64,000 bases of DNA from Chitinophaga solisilvae (GTDB taxonomy: Bacteria; Bacteroidota; Bacteroidia; Chitinophagales; Chitinophagaceae). Below the pieces are notes generated by a model that was given only the letters and a program-made list of their open reading frames with translations, had not been told where the DNA came from and ran no database searches. The translations under genes and the position numbers were made by a program. Where the stretch lies: positions 389,560 through 453,559 of the forward strand of contig NZ_JAABOK010000007.1 in NCBI RefSeq assembly GCF_009928525.1, given 5' to 3'. This document shows, piece by piece, positions 34,618 through 43,787 of this stretch (positions are counted from its first letter, which is position 1; each line of letters opens with the position of its first letter).

Positions 34618-36051
34618 CTACCAGATACCCAGTATTTTCCACCATCCGGCGCCGATACCCATCCATATAAGCAGGAATACAATACTCAGCAGGAATCCGC
34701 ATTTCCACCAGTCTTTCAGCTCTACGTAGGTGCTGCCGAAAAATACCGGCGCAGGTCCATGTCCGTAATGAGTGAGCGTTCCGAAAATACCACCGCAGAA
34801 ACCCAGCACCAGCGCCAGCAAGGTGCCCGGCACGCCTACCGAAATCCCTACAGCCAGAAATGCCGCATACATGGCAGCCACATGCGCGGTGGCGCTTGCA
34901 AAAATGTAGTGGCTGTAGAAGTAGACCAGCACTATAATCGGGAATGCAATGGTCCACTGCATGCCGCCCACTTCCTGTTTAATTACATCGCTGAACCAGG
35001 GAATAAAGCCCAGGGAGTTGAGAAAGCTGGCCATCATCACGAGTGCCGAGAACCACACGATAGTATCCCAGGCACCTTTCTCAGACTTCACATCTTCCCA
35101 GGTCAGCACCTGCGACAACAGCAGGAATACCAAACCTATCAGCGCAGTGGTGGTGGCATCGATGCCAAACACATCTCCCGAAATCCACAAAAACAACAGT
35201 ATTACAAATGCCAGCAGCATCAGCCATTCATCCCGGTGCACGGGCCCCATTTCCTTCAGTTTTTCCGCCGCCATGGCCGGCGCATCTCCGGTTGATTTCA
35301 ATTGCGGCGGATAAATTTTATATAGTATGAAAGGAACCGCCAGGATAGAAATTGCCGCCGGCACCAGCGCCGCCGTAAACCATGACATCCAGGTAATATC
35401 AATGCCCACATTTTTCGCGAACTTCTGGCACATGGGATTGCTGGCTGTTCCTGTAAGAAACAACGAGGAGGTAATAAGGTTCATGTTGTAGCTGTTAAGC
35501 GTAAGATAGCTGCCCAGCCGGCGGTGTGTGGAAGGGTCTTCCGGTACGGAACCGAAGTTCATTGCCATGGATTTCATGATCGGATAAATGATACCGCCTC
35601 CCCGGGCAGTATTGCTGGGTACTGCCGGCGCCAGCACCAGATCGGCCAGACCAAGCCCGTATGCCAGCCCCAGCGGGCTGCGGCCAAATATCCGGATAAA
35701 CACATAGGCTATACGTTTGCCCAGCCCTGTTTTAATAAAGCCCCTGGCAATAAAAAATGAAATCCCTATCAGCCAGATAACTTTATCTCCGAAGCTGCTG
35801 AGCGCCAGCGTAACGGATTTACCGGGGTTGCCGGGAGCAAGTACCCCGCTTACAGCTACCAGTGTGATAGCCAGCATAGACATAGTGCCCATGGAGGCCG
35901 CTTTCATGATGATGCCCAGAATGGTAGCCAGGAAAATAGCCAGCAGGTGCCATGCTTCGGGGGTTACACCGGCTGGTGGCGGAATAAGCCAGATAATCAA
36001 TCCAAATACTACGGTAATCAATAATTGCGGATACCTGATTTCTTTCATCAT
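34618..36051 (-). CDS. DASS/SLC13 family anion symporter, probable dicarboxylate carrier
   Basis: A 477-residue inner-membrane transporter with about 12 helices. Substrate/sodium motifs of the family are visible as PSNTARGGGI (about 151-160) and TGTASNPM (about 200-207), the SNT-type signatures of the VcINDY fold. Its place between an outer-membrane porin and succinate dehydrogenase genes points to uptake of C4-dicarboxylates such as succinate, fumarate or malate. The best-matching relatives also include 2-oxoglutarate/malate translocators, so a keto acid is possible. It lies 10 bases after the porin gene. Confidence 0.9.
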   Translation of the reverse strand: MMKEIRYPQLLITVVFGLIIWLIPPPAGVTPEAWHLLAIFLATILGIIMKAASMGTMSMLAITLVAVSGVLAPGNPGKSVTLALSSFGDKVIWLIGISFFIARGFIKTGLGKRIAYVFIRIFGRSPLGLAYGLGLADLVLAPAVPSNTARGGGIIYPIMKSMAMNFGSVPEDPSTHRRLGSYLTLNSYNMNLITSSLFLTGTASNPMCQKFAKNVGIDITWMSWFTAALVPAAISILAVPFILYKIYPPQLKSTGDAPAMAAEKLKEMGPVHRDEWLMLLAFVILLFLWISGDVFGIDATTTALIGLVFLLLSQVLTWEDVKSEKGAWDTIVWFSALVMMASFLNSLGFIPWFSDVIKQEVGGMQWTIAFPIIVLVYFYSHYIFASATAHVAAMYAAFLAVGISVGVPGTLLALVLGFCGGIFGTLTHYGHGPAPVFFGSTYVELKDWWKCGFLLSIVFLLIWMGIGAGWWKILGIW

Positions 36052-36061
36052 AGAAGCGCCT

Positions 36062-37225
36062 TTAAAGTCTGCATTGCACCTGTACTATCAACAGGTTGCT
36101 GTTATGGGTTTTTGTACCGGGAATATCCCGGTCGTAGTTATCTATCTGCATTCCCAGCTGAATTCTTCCGCCATAATCTTTGAGGAAGGCAAGGCTGATC
36201 ATAGGCATATAGGTACGTCGGGCATTGCCGGCATGTCTGAAGTCTTCATTAAAATACTCATATCTCATGGAAAATTCAATGGAAGTGAGCTTGCGGTATT
36301 TGATCTTATACCTGAAGTTGGGCAGTACATATACACCGTGCATCAGGTATCTGTTCAGCGGATCTGTTTTCAGGCTGTCGGGCAGCGAGTAATAGTAGCG
36401 GTGGTTGGTGCCTTGTTTGAATTCAGACTGCAGCAGCAGGTCCCATTTGCCGGTGAGGGGAATCACGCCGGAGAAATCCACCCCCAACGCATATACGTTT
36501 TGCTGTTTTACACCACCGAAGCCACCATTCAGGCCGACAGACGCCTTGCTGAAGTCGCCTATTTCCAGGCGGGCGGTGCCCAGTTTGCCGTTGTCATCGT
36601 CGGAAAGCTGGTTACGGTTATTGCCGTTGACGACAGACAACGCATACTTCAGCGGCCACGCCGTTTCTTTTCTGAAGGTGCCGGACATGGAAACGCCTAC
36701 CTGGAAGCTCTGCCAGCCGTTGCTGCCGAATGAGTAGTATTGGTTGGAAAAATCCATGGACTGGATAATATCAACGGGGAAGAGGTCTTCCAGTCCGAAA
36801 GCAGGCCTGAACTGCCCTACTGTAAAGTTCAGCGCATCGTTCCAGCGGTAGGATATAAAAGCATTTTCCAGCACTTTTCCTTTGGGATCACTGGCAAAGT
36901 CGGCGAGGTTCACCAATACTGCCGCCTGCAGGCGGTCGCTCACCTGGGCTTTTACCTGTAGCCTGGCACGTTTCAGGCTGAAGCTGTTGCGTACTACCTC
37001 GTCGGTATTGGCCTGATGCTGCCCGTTGACATCCACCTCGCGGTGAAGGGAAACAGTATACCGCGCCTGGAACACGCCGCCGAGCGTAATTTTTTTAAGA
37101 AATGCGGCCAGCGGTTTCTGTACCGTATCTTTTACAGTGCTGTCTTTTACCGGCTCATTCCATGCATACGCACCTTTCACCGTAAATAAAAAGATGGCGA
37201 TAAAGACTATCGGTTGTTTGAGCAT
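36062..37225 (-). CDS. Porin O/P-like outer-membrane porin
   Basis: A 387-residue outer-membrane porin. The signal peptide ends near KGAYAW (about residue 22) and is followed by beta-strands typical of the phosphate-selective porin O/P family: FSLKRARLQVKAQVSDR, AFISYRWNDALNFTVGQFRPAFGLE and a closing NLLIVQVQCRL. As first gene of the porin/DASS/sdhCAB operon it probably admits the dicarboxylates used by the following genes, although OprP-like proteins are better known for phosphate. Repeat H separates it from the S46 peptidase gene upstream. Confidence 0.87.
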   Translation of the reverse strand: MLKQPIVFIAIFLFTVKGAYAWNEPVKDSTVKDTVQKPLAAFLKKITLGGVFQARYTVSLHREVDVNGQHQANTDEVVRNSFSLKRARLQVKAQVSDRLQAAVLVNLADFASDPKGKVLENAFISYRWNDALNFTVGQFRPAFGLEDLFPVDIIQSMDFSNQYYSFGSNGWQSFQVGVSMSGTFRKETAWPLKYALSVVNGNNRNQLSDDDNGKLGTARLEIGDFSKASVGLNGGFGGVKQQNVYALGVDFSGVIPLTGKWDLLLQSEFKQGTNHRYYYSLPDSLKTDPLNRYLMHGVYVLPNFRYKIKYRKLTSIEFSMRYEYFNEDFRHAGNARRTYMPMISLAFLKDYGGRIQLGMQIDNYDRDIPGTKTHNSNLLIVQVQCRL

Positions 37226-37296
37226 GCACGGTTGTTGTGAGGTTGTAAATAGGCGTTAATCCTGTTTTAACAACACGTGCCACGGAAATGTTTGAT

Positions 37297-37407
37297 CATT
37301 TTATTATTTGATTATTTGAGATTTTATTTCAAAAAAAGATGCCCTCCGGACTTACCAGAGGGCATCTTTATGAGAAATAAAATCTCAAATAATCAAATAA
37401 TAAAATG
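37297..37407. repeat. Long inverted repeat H, AT-rich octamer family, with an inner terminator hairpin
   Basis: The arms at 37297-37330 and 37374-37407 are perfectly complementary over 34 bases and consist of ATTATTTG units. An inner hairpin (37335-37346 with 37358-37369, core GATGCCCTC) resembles an ordinary terminator. The element ends 3 bases before the S46 stop codon and probably ends its transcript before the porin operon begins. Confidence 0.92.
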
Positions 37408-37410
37408 AAT

Positions 37411-39573
37411 CTATTTAACGAGTTTCAGTTCATTGATGATGTTTTTGGCGCCGCCGAGTTTCTCGATGCACCACAGTACATAGCGTACGTCTACGCAGAT
37501 AGTGCGGTTGAAGGCAGCGTCGAACTGAATTTTGTGGCTCAGCGCTTCGTAGTTACCATCGAAGGCGAGGCCAATCAGTTCACCATTGGCGTTGATGACA
37601 GGAGATCCTGAGTTACCACCGGTGATATCGTTGGTGGTGATGAAGCCTACCACCACATCGTTACGTTTAGCGTCTTTATACTGACCGAAATCTTTTTGTT
37701 TGTACAGGTCAGCATAGTTGGCAGGCAGATCAAATTCATAATCGCCGGGAACATATTTCTCCAGTACGCCTTTCATGGTTGTTGCATAATCATAGAATAC
37801 CGCATCGCGGGGAGCGTATGATTTCACCTGGCCGTAAGACACGCGCATGGTGAAATTGGCATCAGGGTATCTGTTGCCGGTAGGCTGCATCTGCATAACA
37901 CCCTTCAGGTAGGCGCGGCCCAGGTCATTTGTTTTCAGCTGGAACTGTGTGTACAGCGGCTGGTATTTGCCAACATAATTCTTAACGAAGGTGCTGGCGT
38001 ATGCGAAGGCCGGATCATTCTGCAGGGTTACTGCATCCGGGTTAGCTACAAATGCTTTCCATTTGGCATCGTCCAGGATGATGGTATTGTTCATGACAGC
38101 AGCGGCCCATAATTTCCAGGTGTTTTCGTCATCGAGGCTGCCGAACTTATTTTTCAGCGCATCGAAGAAGCCGGCAGGCTGCTGGTCTTTAGGCACGTCG
38201 TTGTAGTACATGCGGGCAGTAGCCGCCAGAATTTTCTGGTCGCTGGGTTTATTTTCTTCGCTGAGGAAAGTGGTGCGGGCTTTATCAGCTGCAGCAACTG
38301 CCTGAGCGGCTGCATTCTTTGCAGCGCCGGGAGTTACCAGGGCTTTCTCTACGCCCATCAGGGAAGAGGCAAATGCTGTCAGCTGGGAACCGAGGATGCC
38401 TTCCGTGAGGTAAATACGGGATTTGGCGTAAGGGCTCCATGCTTTGTAGGCTGCCGCATAATCGCTGAGGATATTGGCGAATTCCGGTTTATCCTGCGCC
38501 CATTTGGCAAAGGCCGCTTCGTTTCTTTCCTTTTCTTCCAGTACATGATGTTCTTTCAGCTGTTTGGTTTCGCCGTCAAAGAATTTCCAGTAGTTGGCAA
38601 TGCTGGCGTAGGAAGATGCCAGCTGCAGTTTTACCGCAGGATCTTTCAGCATCTGTTCCATCATGGCTTTCAGTCTGACATCGCGGAGGTTAACCAGGGA
38701 AGGGTTATCCACTTCTGTTTTCAGTTTTATGCCGAAAGAAGTTTCATATCTGTTGGTGCTGCCGGGGTAACCGAAGATCATGGCATAATCATTTTCTTTT
38801 ACGCCTTTGATGGAAACGGGCAGGAAGTGCTTAGGCTTTAAAGGAACGTTATCTGCTGCATACGGAGCCGGTTTACCGTCTTTACCCGCATAAACGCGGA
38901 AAACGGAGAAGTCGCCGGTATGACGGGGCCATTCCCAGTTGTCGGTATCGCCACCGAATTTACCTACGCTTTCGGGCGGGGTACCTACAAGGCGGATATC
39001 CTTGTAGCGTTCGTATACAAAAAGGAGGTACTGGTTACCTTTGAACATAGGTACCACTTTAGCTTCATAACCGGTGCCGCTGATGGCTTTGGTGATGATG
39101 CCTTCATAAGCCTGTTGTTCTTTCTGTACTCTTTCTGTACCGCTGAGGCCTTTCAATGACTCCTGCATCGGCGCAGTCACATCTTCTACCCGTACCAGGA
39201 ACTGTACGGATAAAGATCCGGAAGGAATTTCTTCCTGTTTATTTTTGGCGTAGAAACCGTTTTTAAGGTAGTTGTGTTCTACACTGCTGGCAGCAGCAAT
39301 AGCGCCGTAACCGCAGTGGTGGTTAGTGAAAATCAGCCCTTCGCTGCTCACAATTTCGCCGGTGCAGCCACCACCGAAGATAACAATGGCGTCTTTCAGG
39401 GATGCCTTGTTGATGCTGTACAATTGTTCTTTCGTCAGCTTCAGTCCCTTCTTCACCATGTCATTGTAGGTTTGCTGCCCTAATAAATAAGGTAGCCACA
39501 TGCCCTCATCTGCTTTCGCCCATTTAATGCTGACGCTGAGCAGGAGGAGCAAAACCACTAAATTTTTCTTCAT
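37411..39573 (-). CDS. S46 family dipeptidyl-peptidase, DPP7 type
   Basis: A 720-residue periplasmic serine peptidase. The signal peptide ends near KWAKA (about residue 21). The catalytic triad is recognisable: His in TNHHCGYG (about 85-86), Asp in WPRHTGDFSVF, and Ser655 in GGNSGSPV. It releases dipeptides from peptide N-termini, the main route for peptide use in asaccharolytic Bacteroidota. Residue 673, which sets the P1 preference, is Gly (LAFDGNYEA) as in DPP7 (hydrophobic P1), not Arg as in DPP11 (acidic P1). A consensus -7 box lies just upstream. Confidence 0.95.
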   Translation of the reverse strand: MKKNLVVLLLLLSVSIKWAKADEGMWLPYLLGQQTYNDMVKKGLKLTKEQLYSINKASLKDAIVIFGGGCTGEIVSSEGLIFTNHHCGYGAIAAASSVEHNYLKNGFYAKNKQEEIPSGSLSVQFLVRVEDVTAPMQESLKGLSGTERVQKEQQAYEGIITKAISGTGYEAKVVPMFKGNQYLLFVYERYKDIRLVGTPPESVGKFGGDTDNWEWPRHTGDFSVFRVYAGKDGKPAPYAADNVPLKPKHFLPVSIKGVKENDYAMIFGYPGSTNRYETSFGIKLKTEVDNPSLVNLRDVRLKAMMEQMLKDPAVKLQLASSYASIANYWKFFDGETKQLKEHHVLEEKERNEAAFAKWAQDKPEFANILSDYAAAYKAWSPYAKSRIYLTEGILGSQLTAFASSLMGVEKALVTPGAAKNAAAQAVAAADKARTTFLSEENKPSDQKILAATARMYYNDVPKDQQPAGFFDALKNKFGSLDDENTWKLWAAAVMNNTIILDDAKWKAFVANPDAVTLQNDPAFAYASTFVKNYVGKYQPLYTQFQLKTNDLGRAYLKGVMQMQPTGNRYPDANFTMRVSYGQVKSYAPRDAVFYDYATTMKGVLEKYVPGDYEFDLPANYADLYKQKDFGQYKDAKRNDVVVGFITTNDITGGNSGSPVINANGELIGLAFDGNYEALSHKIQFDAAFNRTICVDVRYVLWCIEKLGGAKNIINELKLVK

Positions 39574-39601
39574 AATTGTTCTGGTTTTGTTTAAAGGACC
39601 T

Positions 39602-39609
39602 CAAACCTA
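39602..39609 (-). promoter_or_regulatory. -7 promoter box of the S46 peptidase gene
   Basis: On the minus strand this reads TAGGTTTG, an exact TANNTTTG match, 29 bases before the start codon. Confidence 0.5.
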
Positions 39610-39843
39610 GCTATTTTTTTGTTACCAGCAGTTATAGAAGCGGACATTATGGGTATCATCCTCCCCATAGTCTGTACTTATCAGCAAATATTATTGTTTC
39701 TTACCCATCGTTTAATCCTGTAAATTTATTGGCTGATAGCATAAACAAAAAAACTGGAATATGTTTTGATAAAGGGGAGCTGCGTCGTGACCGTGCCAAA
39801 ATTGTAAATCCGGTATTTCAATAATATTTAAATCTGTACGAAC

Positions 39844-40281
39844 ATGAAAAGAATTTTGTTACTGCTGAGCGCTGCCGCCCTTTTTTCCTGTAATCAGAGC
39901 AGCCGTCAGGAAGAGGCCAGGGACAGTCTGAAAGAAGATGCCGCGAAACTGAAGGAAGACCTGAAATCTGCCGCAGGTAATGCCGGCGATTACCTGGACG
40001 AACAGAAGAAACAGGCGACAGAGGCCATCAATGAGCGTATCAAACAAATTGACCAGACGGCGGATGAACTGAAAAAAGAAGGCACTGAAAAAAGTAAAAC
40101 TGCGCTGAAAGAGCTGGAAGAACTGAAAGTGGAGATGAACAAAAAGATGAAGGACATCAAAAGCAGCAGCGCCGACGCCTGGGACAGCACCCGTAAAGCT
40201 ACGGATGAACTGATGAGAAAATCAGACAAGGAGTGGACAGAATTCAAACAGAACTTCAAAGACCTGTTTAAGAAGGACTGA
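39844..40281 (+). CDS. Small coiled-coil lipoprotein of unknown function
   Basis: 145 residues. The lipoprotein signal ends at the cysteine in LFSCNQ (about residue 16). The rest is highly charged and almost entirely helical, rich in Lys, Glu, Asp and Ala with heptad spacing (KEDLKSAAGNAGDYLDEQKK, ELEELKVEMNKKMKD). This suggests a long coiled coil anchored to a membrane, similar in style to LEA/YtxH-like stress proteins. No catalytic motif is visible. It precedes rnhB by 74 bases; a functional link is not evident. Confidence 0.78.
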   Translation: MKRILLLLSAAALFSCNQSSRQEEARDSLKEDAAKLKEDLKSAAGNAGDYLDEQKKQATEAINERIKQIDQTADELKKEGTEKSKTALKELEELKVEMNKKMKDIKSSSADAWDSTRKATDELMRKSDKEWTEFKQNFKDLFKKD

Positions 40282-40355
40282 CGGCCACCCGGTCAAAATT
40301 CCACAATCCTTGTTCCTTGAACTTATTCTTGTAATTTTACCCGTTATAAAACCAA

Positions 40356-40961
40356 TTGGATTTGCTACTTTCTCATTATCAGGATTTATTATTGGAGGCG
40401 GGCTGTGATGAAGCCGGAAGAGGGTGTCTGGCAGGACCTGTATTTGCGGCAGCAGTAATTCTGCCCGCAGGATTCAGCCACCCTGTGCTGAATGATTCCA
40501 AGCAGCTCAATGCTGCCAACCGCGACATGCTGAGAGGGGTAATTGAGAAAGAAGCACTGTATTTCGCAGTAGCCAGTGTGGATAATGAGGAAATTGACAG
40601 GATAAATATTTTAAAAGCTTCTTTCCGGGCCATGCATCTCGCGCTGGAACAGCTGCCGCAGCAACCCGAGTATATTATAGTGGACGGGAACAGGTTTTAT
40701 GCCTATGGTAATGTTCCCCACGCCTGTATTGTTCAGGGAGATGGTAAATATGCCTCTATTGCAGCAGCATCCATTCTTGCCAAAACGTACCGGGACGAAT
40801 ATATGCAACGGCTGCACACAGAATATCCGCATTTCGGATGGAATGACAACAAAGGATATCCCACAAAGTATCACCGCGATGCTTTGAGGGAACACGGCGA
40901 AACGCCTTACCACCGCAAGTCATTCCGTTTGTTGCCGGAACAGCTGGAGTTAGACCTGTAG
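40356..40961 (+). CDS. rnhB: Ribonuclease HII
   Basis: A 201-residue enzyme that cuts the RNA strand of RNA-DNA hybrids and removes single ribonucleotides from DNA. The DEAGRG motif with two catalytic acids lies at 18-23. Further active-site segments are YIIVDGNRFY (about 109-118) and AAASILAKTYRDEYM (about 137-151). The start is a TTG at 40356; no in-frame ATG gives the full N-terminus, and a near-consensus -7 sequence (TAATTTTA) lies about 20 bases upstream. Confidence 0.94.
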   Translation: MDLLLSHYQDLLLEAGCDEAGRGCLAGPVFAAAVILPAGFSHPVLNDSKQLNAANRDMLRGVIEKEALYFAVASVDNEEIDRINILKASFRAMHLALEQLPQQPEYIIVDGNRFYAYGNVPHACIVQGDGKYASIAAASILAKTYRDEYMQRLHTEYPHFGWNDNKGYPTKYHRDALREHGETPYHRKSFRLLPEQLELDL

Positions 40962-41003
40962 TAGCTTTCCAGCAAAAAATAGCCGAAAGCTATTCTATAT
41001 TAT

Positions 41004-41011
41004 TAATTTTG
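41004..41011 (+). promoter_or_regulatory. -7 promoter box of rpoN
   Basis: TAATTTTG exactly matches TANNTTTG and lies 20 bases before the rpoN ATG. Confidence 0.5.
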
Positions 41012-41030
41012 CCCTGATGGGGGAACGATT

Positions 41031-42518
41031 ATGTTAAAGCAGACACAACAGCAGAAGTTATTACAGAAGCTATCACCACAGCAGATTCAGTTAATGAAGC
41101 TGCTGCAGGTTCCTACTGTCAACCTCGAAGAAAGAATCAAAGAAGAACTGGAAGAAAATCCTGCCCTGGAATACGGGGAAGATGCGCATGAGGATGAATT
41201 TAAAGAGCAGGACGAATTTGACAGTAAGGATGATGAGGACGATTTCGAGCCGGACGGCAGTGAAAATGAGTACGACAATATCGATATTTCTGAATATGTG
41301 AGTGAAGGAGATGACGATGTAGCAGATTATAAACTGCGTGACGATAACTATCCCGATCCGGATGAAAGCAACAAGACCATCCCGATCCGGGTAGAAACGT
41401 CTTTCCACGAGCACCTGCTCAGCCAGCTGGGTATGCTGGAGCTGGACGGGCATCAGAACACCATCGCAGAGCATATTATCGGCAGCATCGATGACGATGG
41501 TTATCTGCGCCGCGAAGTGAGCGCCATGGTGGACGACCTTTCCTTCTCCCAGAATATTGATACAACAGAAGAAGAGATCTACGAGCTGATTAAAAAGATA
41601 CAGGACTTTGACCCTGCCGGCGTTTGCGCCACAGACCTCAAACAGTGCCTGCTGCTGCAGCTGAAACGTAAGCCGCAGGATGATGAGGGAGTGCATACCG
41701 CTTATCAAATCCTCGAAAACTATTTCGACGAATTTACCAAGAAGCATTACGAGAAGATACAAAAGGCACTGGGCCTGAGCGATGAAGCGCTGAAAGCGTC
41801 CATCAATCAGATCATTAAGCTGAATCCCAAGCCCGGCGGCAATTACGCCACGCTCAACAAAGCGGAGAGTTACGTATTGCCGGACTTCTTCATACTGAAC
41901 AATGCCGGTAAGCTGGAGCTAACGCTGAATTCACGCAATGCTCCGGATCTGCGCATTTCAGGCGGCTACCGGGAAATGCTCCGGGAATACGACCGCGGTG
42001 ATAAAAAAGATAAGCGCCAGAAGGAAGCGGTACTGTTCATCAAACAGAAGATCGATGCCGCCAAATGGTTTATTGACGCCATCAAGCAACGCCAGCATAC
42101 GTTATTGTCGACGATGGAATCTATCATGGATTACCAGCGGGAATTTTTCCTCACCGGCGATGAAACCACGATGAAGCCGATGATCCTGAAGGATATTGCA
42201 GACCGCACGCAGCTTGATATTTCGACGGTGAGCCGTGTTGCCAACAGCAAATATGTACAGACGGAGTTCGGTACCTTCAAACTGAAATTTTTCTTCTCAG
42301 AATCCTTATCTACAGACAGTGGAGAAGAAGTATCTACCCGCGAGGTAAAGAAAATTCTTTCTGATCTGATAGAGGCAGAAAACAAGCGCAAGCCGCTGAG
42401 TGATGAGAATCTCACCAAAATGCTGCAGGACAAGGGATATAATATAGCACGCCGTACAGTGGCCAAATACCGGGAGCAGTTAAATATTCCGGTGGCCCGC
42501 TTACGTAAAGAATTATAA
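41031..42518 (+). CDS. rpoN: RNA polymerase sigma-54 factor
   Basis: A 495-residue alternative sigma factor. Region I at the N-terminus (QKLSPQQIQLMKLLQVP, about 11-27) is the activator-interaction region. A very acidic region II spans about 45-110. The core-binding domain includes FDPAGVCATDLKQCLLLQL. Near the C-terminus lies the RpoN box in ARRTVAKYRE, which reads the -24 element. It needs an AAA+ activator, none of which is encoded in this window. It is followed after 8 bases by a PAP2-like membrane protein gene. Confidence 0.96.
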   Translation: MLKQTQQQKLLQKLSPQQIQLMKLLQVPTVNLEERIKEELEENPALEYGEDAHEDEFKEQDEFDSKDDEDDFEPDGSENEYDNIDISEYVSEGDDDVADYKLRDDNYPDPDESNKTIPIRVETSFHEHLLSQLGMLELDGHQNTIAEHIIGSIDDDGYLRREVSAMVDDLSFSQNIDTTEEEIYELIKKIQDFDPAGVCATDLKQCLLLQLKRKPQDDEGVHTAYQILENYFDEFTKKHYEKIQKALGLSDEALKASINQIIKLNPKPGGNYATLNKAESYVLPDFFILNNAGKLELTLNSRNAPDLRISGGYREMLREYDRGDKKDKRQKEAVLFIKQKIDAAKWFIDAIKQRQHTLLSTMESIMDYQREFFLTGDETTMKPMILKDIADRTQLDISTVSRVANSKYVQTEFGTFKLKFFFSESLSTDSGEEVSTREVKKILSDLIEAENKRKPLSDENLTKMLQDKGYNIARRTVAKYREQLNIPVARLRKEL

Positions 42519-42526
42519 AATAGCAA

Positions 42527-43228
42527 ATGACGCACGAACAAGCAGTATCATTCGGGGATGAACATATGCAACCGCGAACCGTGGAGTTTTCGCCGGTAAT
42601 GCGCGCGCTCGCGCAGGTGATCTCCTATATTACACATCCGTTGTTTATTCCTACCCTGCTTACTTTCCTGGTACTGCAGTCGATCCCGGAATATATGGTG
42701 GCGTTCAGGCCGGTCAGCAAACGGTTTCCGTATGATATTCTGTATTTCAGGGTTATCATCATCAGCCTGTTTTTTCCGTTATTATCGGTGCTGCTGGCCA
42801 AATCGCTGGGATTTATCTCCTCTATATATATGAAAACGCAGCGTGACCGTATTATTCCTTACGTGGCGATTATTATATATTATTTCTGGGCATTTTATAC
42901 CTTTTTACAGGAGGGCCGGGCGCCCCGGTTTTATTCTGCCTTTTTCCTGGGCAGTTTTATTGCGATTGTAATTTCGTTTGTAACCAATAATTTCTGGAAA
43001 ACCAGTATGCACAGCGTAGGATGGGGCGGAGTAATCGGCTTTCTGCTGTCGCTGATGTGGGGTATGCACATGAATGTGTCTGTACCGCTGGTGATTACCT
43101 TCCTGGTGGCCGGCCTGGTAGCTACTGCGCGGCTGGTGCTGCAGGCGCATACGCCGGCAGAGATTTACCTCGGATTTTTTATCGGAATTATCAGTCAGCT
43201 GGCAGCGTGCTGGATGCTGGTAATTTAA
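42527..43228 (+). CDS. PAP2-like integral membrane protein
   Basis: 233 residues with six or so hydrophobic helices. Motifs resembling the PAP2 phosphatase signature are visible in order: TQRDRIIPY (K/RxxxxxxRP-like, about 105-113), SMHSVGWG (SGH-like, about 163-170) and ARLVLQAHTPAEIYLG (RxxxxxHxxxD-like, about 203-218), where the usual Asp is Glu. It may dephosphorylate a lipid phosphate such as undecaprenyl pyrophosphate, but the altered motifs leave activity uncertain. It starts 8 bases after rpoN and is probably co-transcribed. Confidence 0.72.
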   Translation: MTHEQAVSFGDEHMQPRTVEFSPVMRALAQVISYITHPLFIPTLLTFLVLQSIPEYMVAFRPVSKRFPYDILYFRVIIISLFFPLLSVLLAKSLGFISSIYMKTQRDRIIPYVAIIIYYFWAFYTFLQEGRAPRFYSAFFLGSFIAIVISFVTNNFWKTSMHSVGWGGVIGFLLSLMWGMHMNVSVPLVITFLVAGLVATARLVLQAHTPAEIYLGFFIGIISQLAACWMLVI

Positions 43229-43683
43229 TATAGTTATTTCCCGTTCCCCAATCCCCGTGTTCCGGCTTATACAGCTAAGCAGTTGACAGGGATTGGGGGA
43301 AACAAAGGGGGAAAACGAATGGCGAAAACTTCTTTGGGGCTTACCTGGGGCCGGATGCGGTTGTTCCGGTAATGGATGCAAGGCCGCAAGGCAAGGTTAA
43401 CAAACAATCCTAACAAACATGTGGGGTAACAATCATCAACAACTAAACTTGACAGTACAAAAGTCTGATATTCTATATTGATACTCAAGCGTATAACTAC
43501 GTTTTTTCAAAATGCAGTAGTTTCCCCCGAAGTCCGCTGAAAAATATTTTCTGAAAGAAAAATTGATTGCGCATATTCAATGCGTAACGGCTTCGCATCT
43601 TTGTTATGTCAATGCGGGACAACGGTTTTCAGGAGCTGCCGCACCGGAATGAAGAAGAGAAACAGGGGGATATGAATACTAGT

Positions 43684-43752
43684 TTTTTTAGCATTAAAAA
43701 TAAAATGCTAAAAAATTTAGGAAAATTAAAAATTAGGTTTTAATTTAGCATT
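43684..43752. promoter_or_regulatory. Candidate operator cluster upstream of recA
   Basis: Three copies of TTTAGCATT or its complement occur in under 70 bases. Two form a perfect 12-base inverted repeat (43684-43695 and 43704-43715) and the third (43744-43752) sits near the -33 region of the presumed recA promoter. This spacing fits binding by a repressor or activator, perhaps for the damage response. No regulator is known from the sequence. Confidence 0.35.
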
Positions 43753-43779
43753 CCAATCCTGATGTGAATTGCTTTCGAT

Positions 43780-43787
43780 TAAATTTG
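43780..43787 (+). promoter_or_regulatory. -7 promoter box of recA
   Basis: TAAATTTG exactly matches TANNTTTG and lies 18 bases before the recA start codon. Confidence 0.55.

Noticed and set aside
43267..43488. 73-codon minus-strand frame upstream of recA
   Set aside because: No domain, no promoter and unusual composition; it also covers the stem at 43246-43298.
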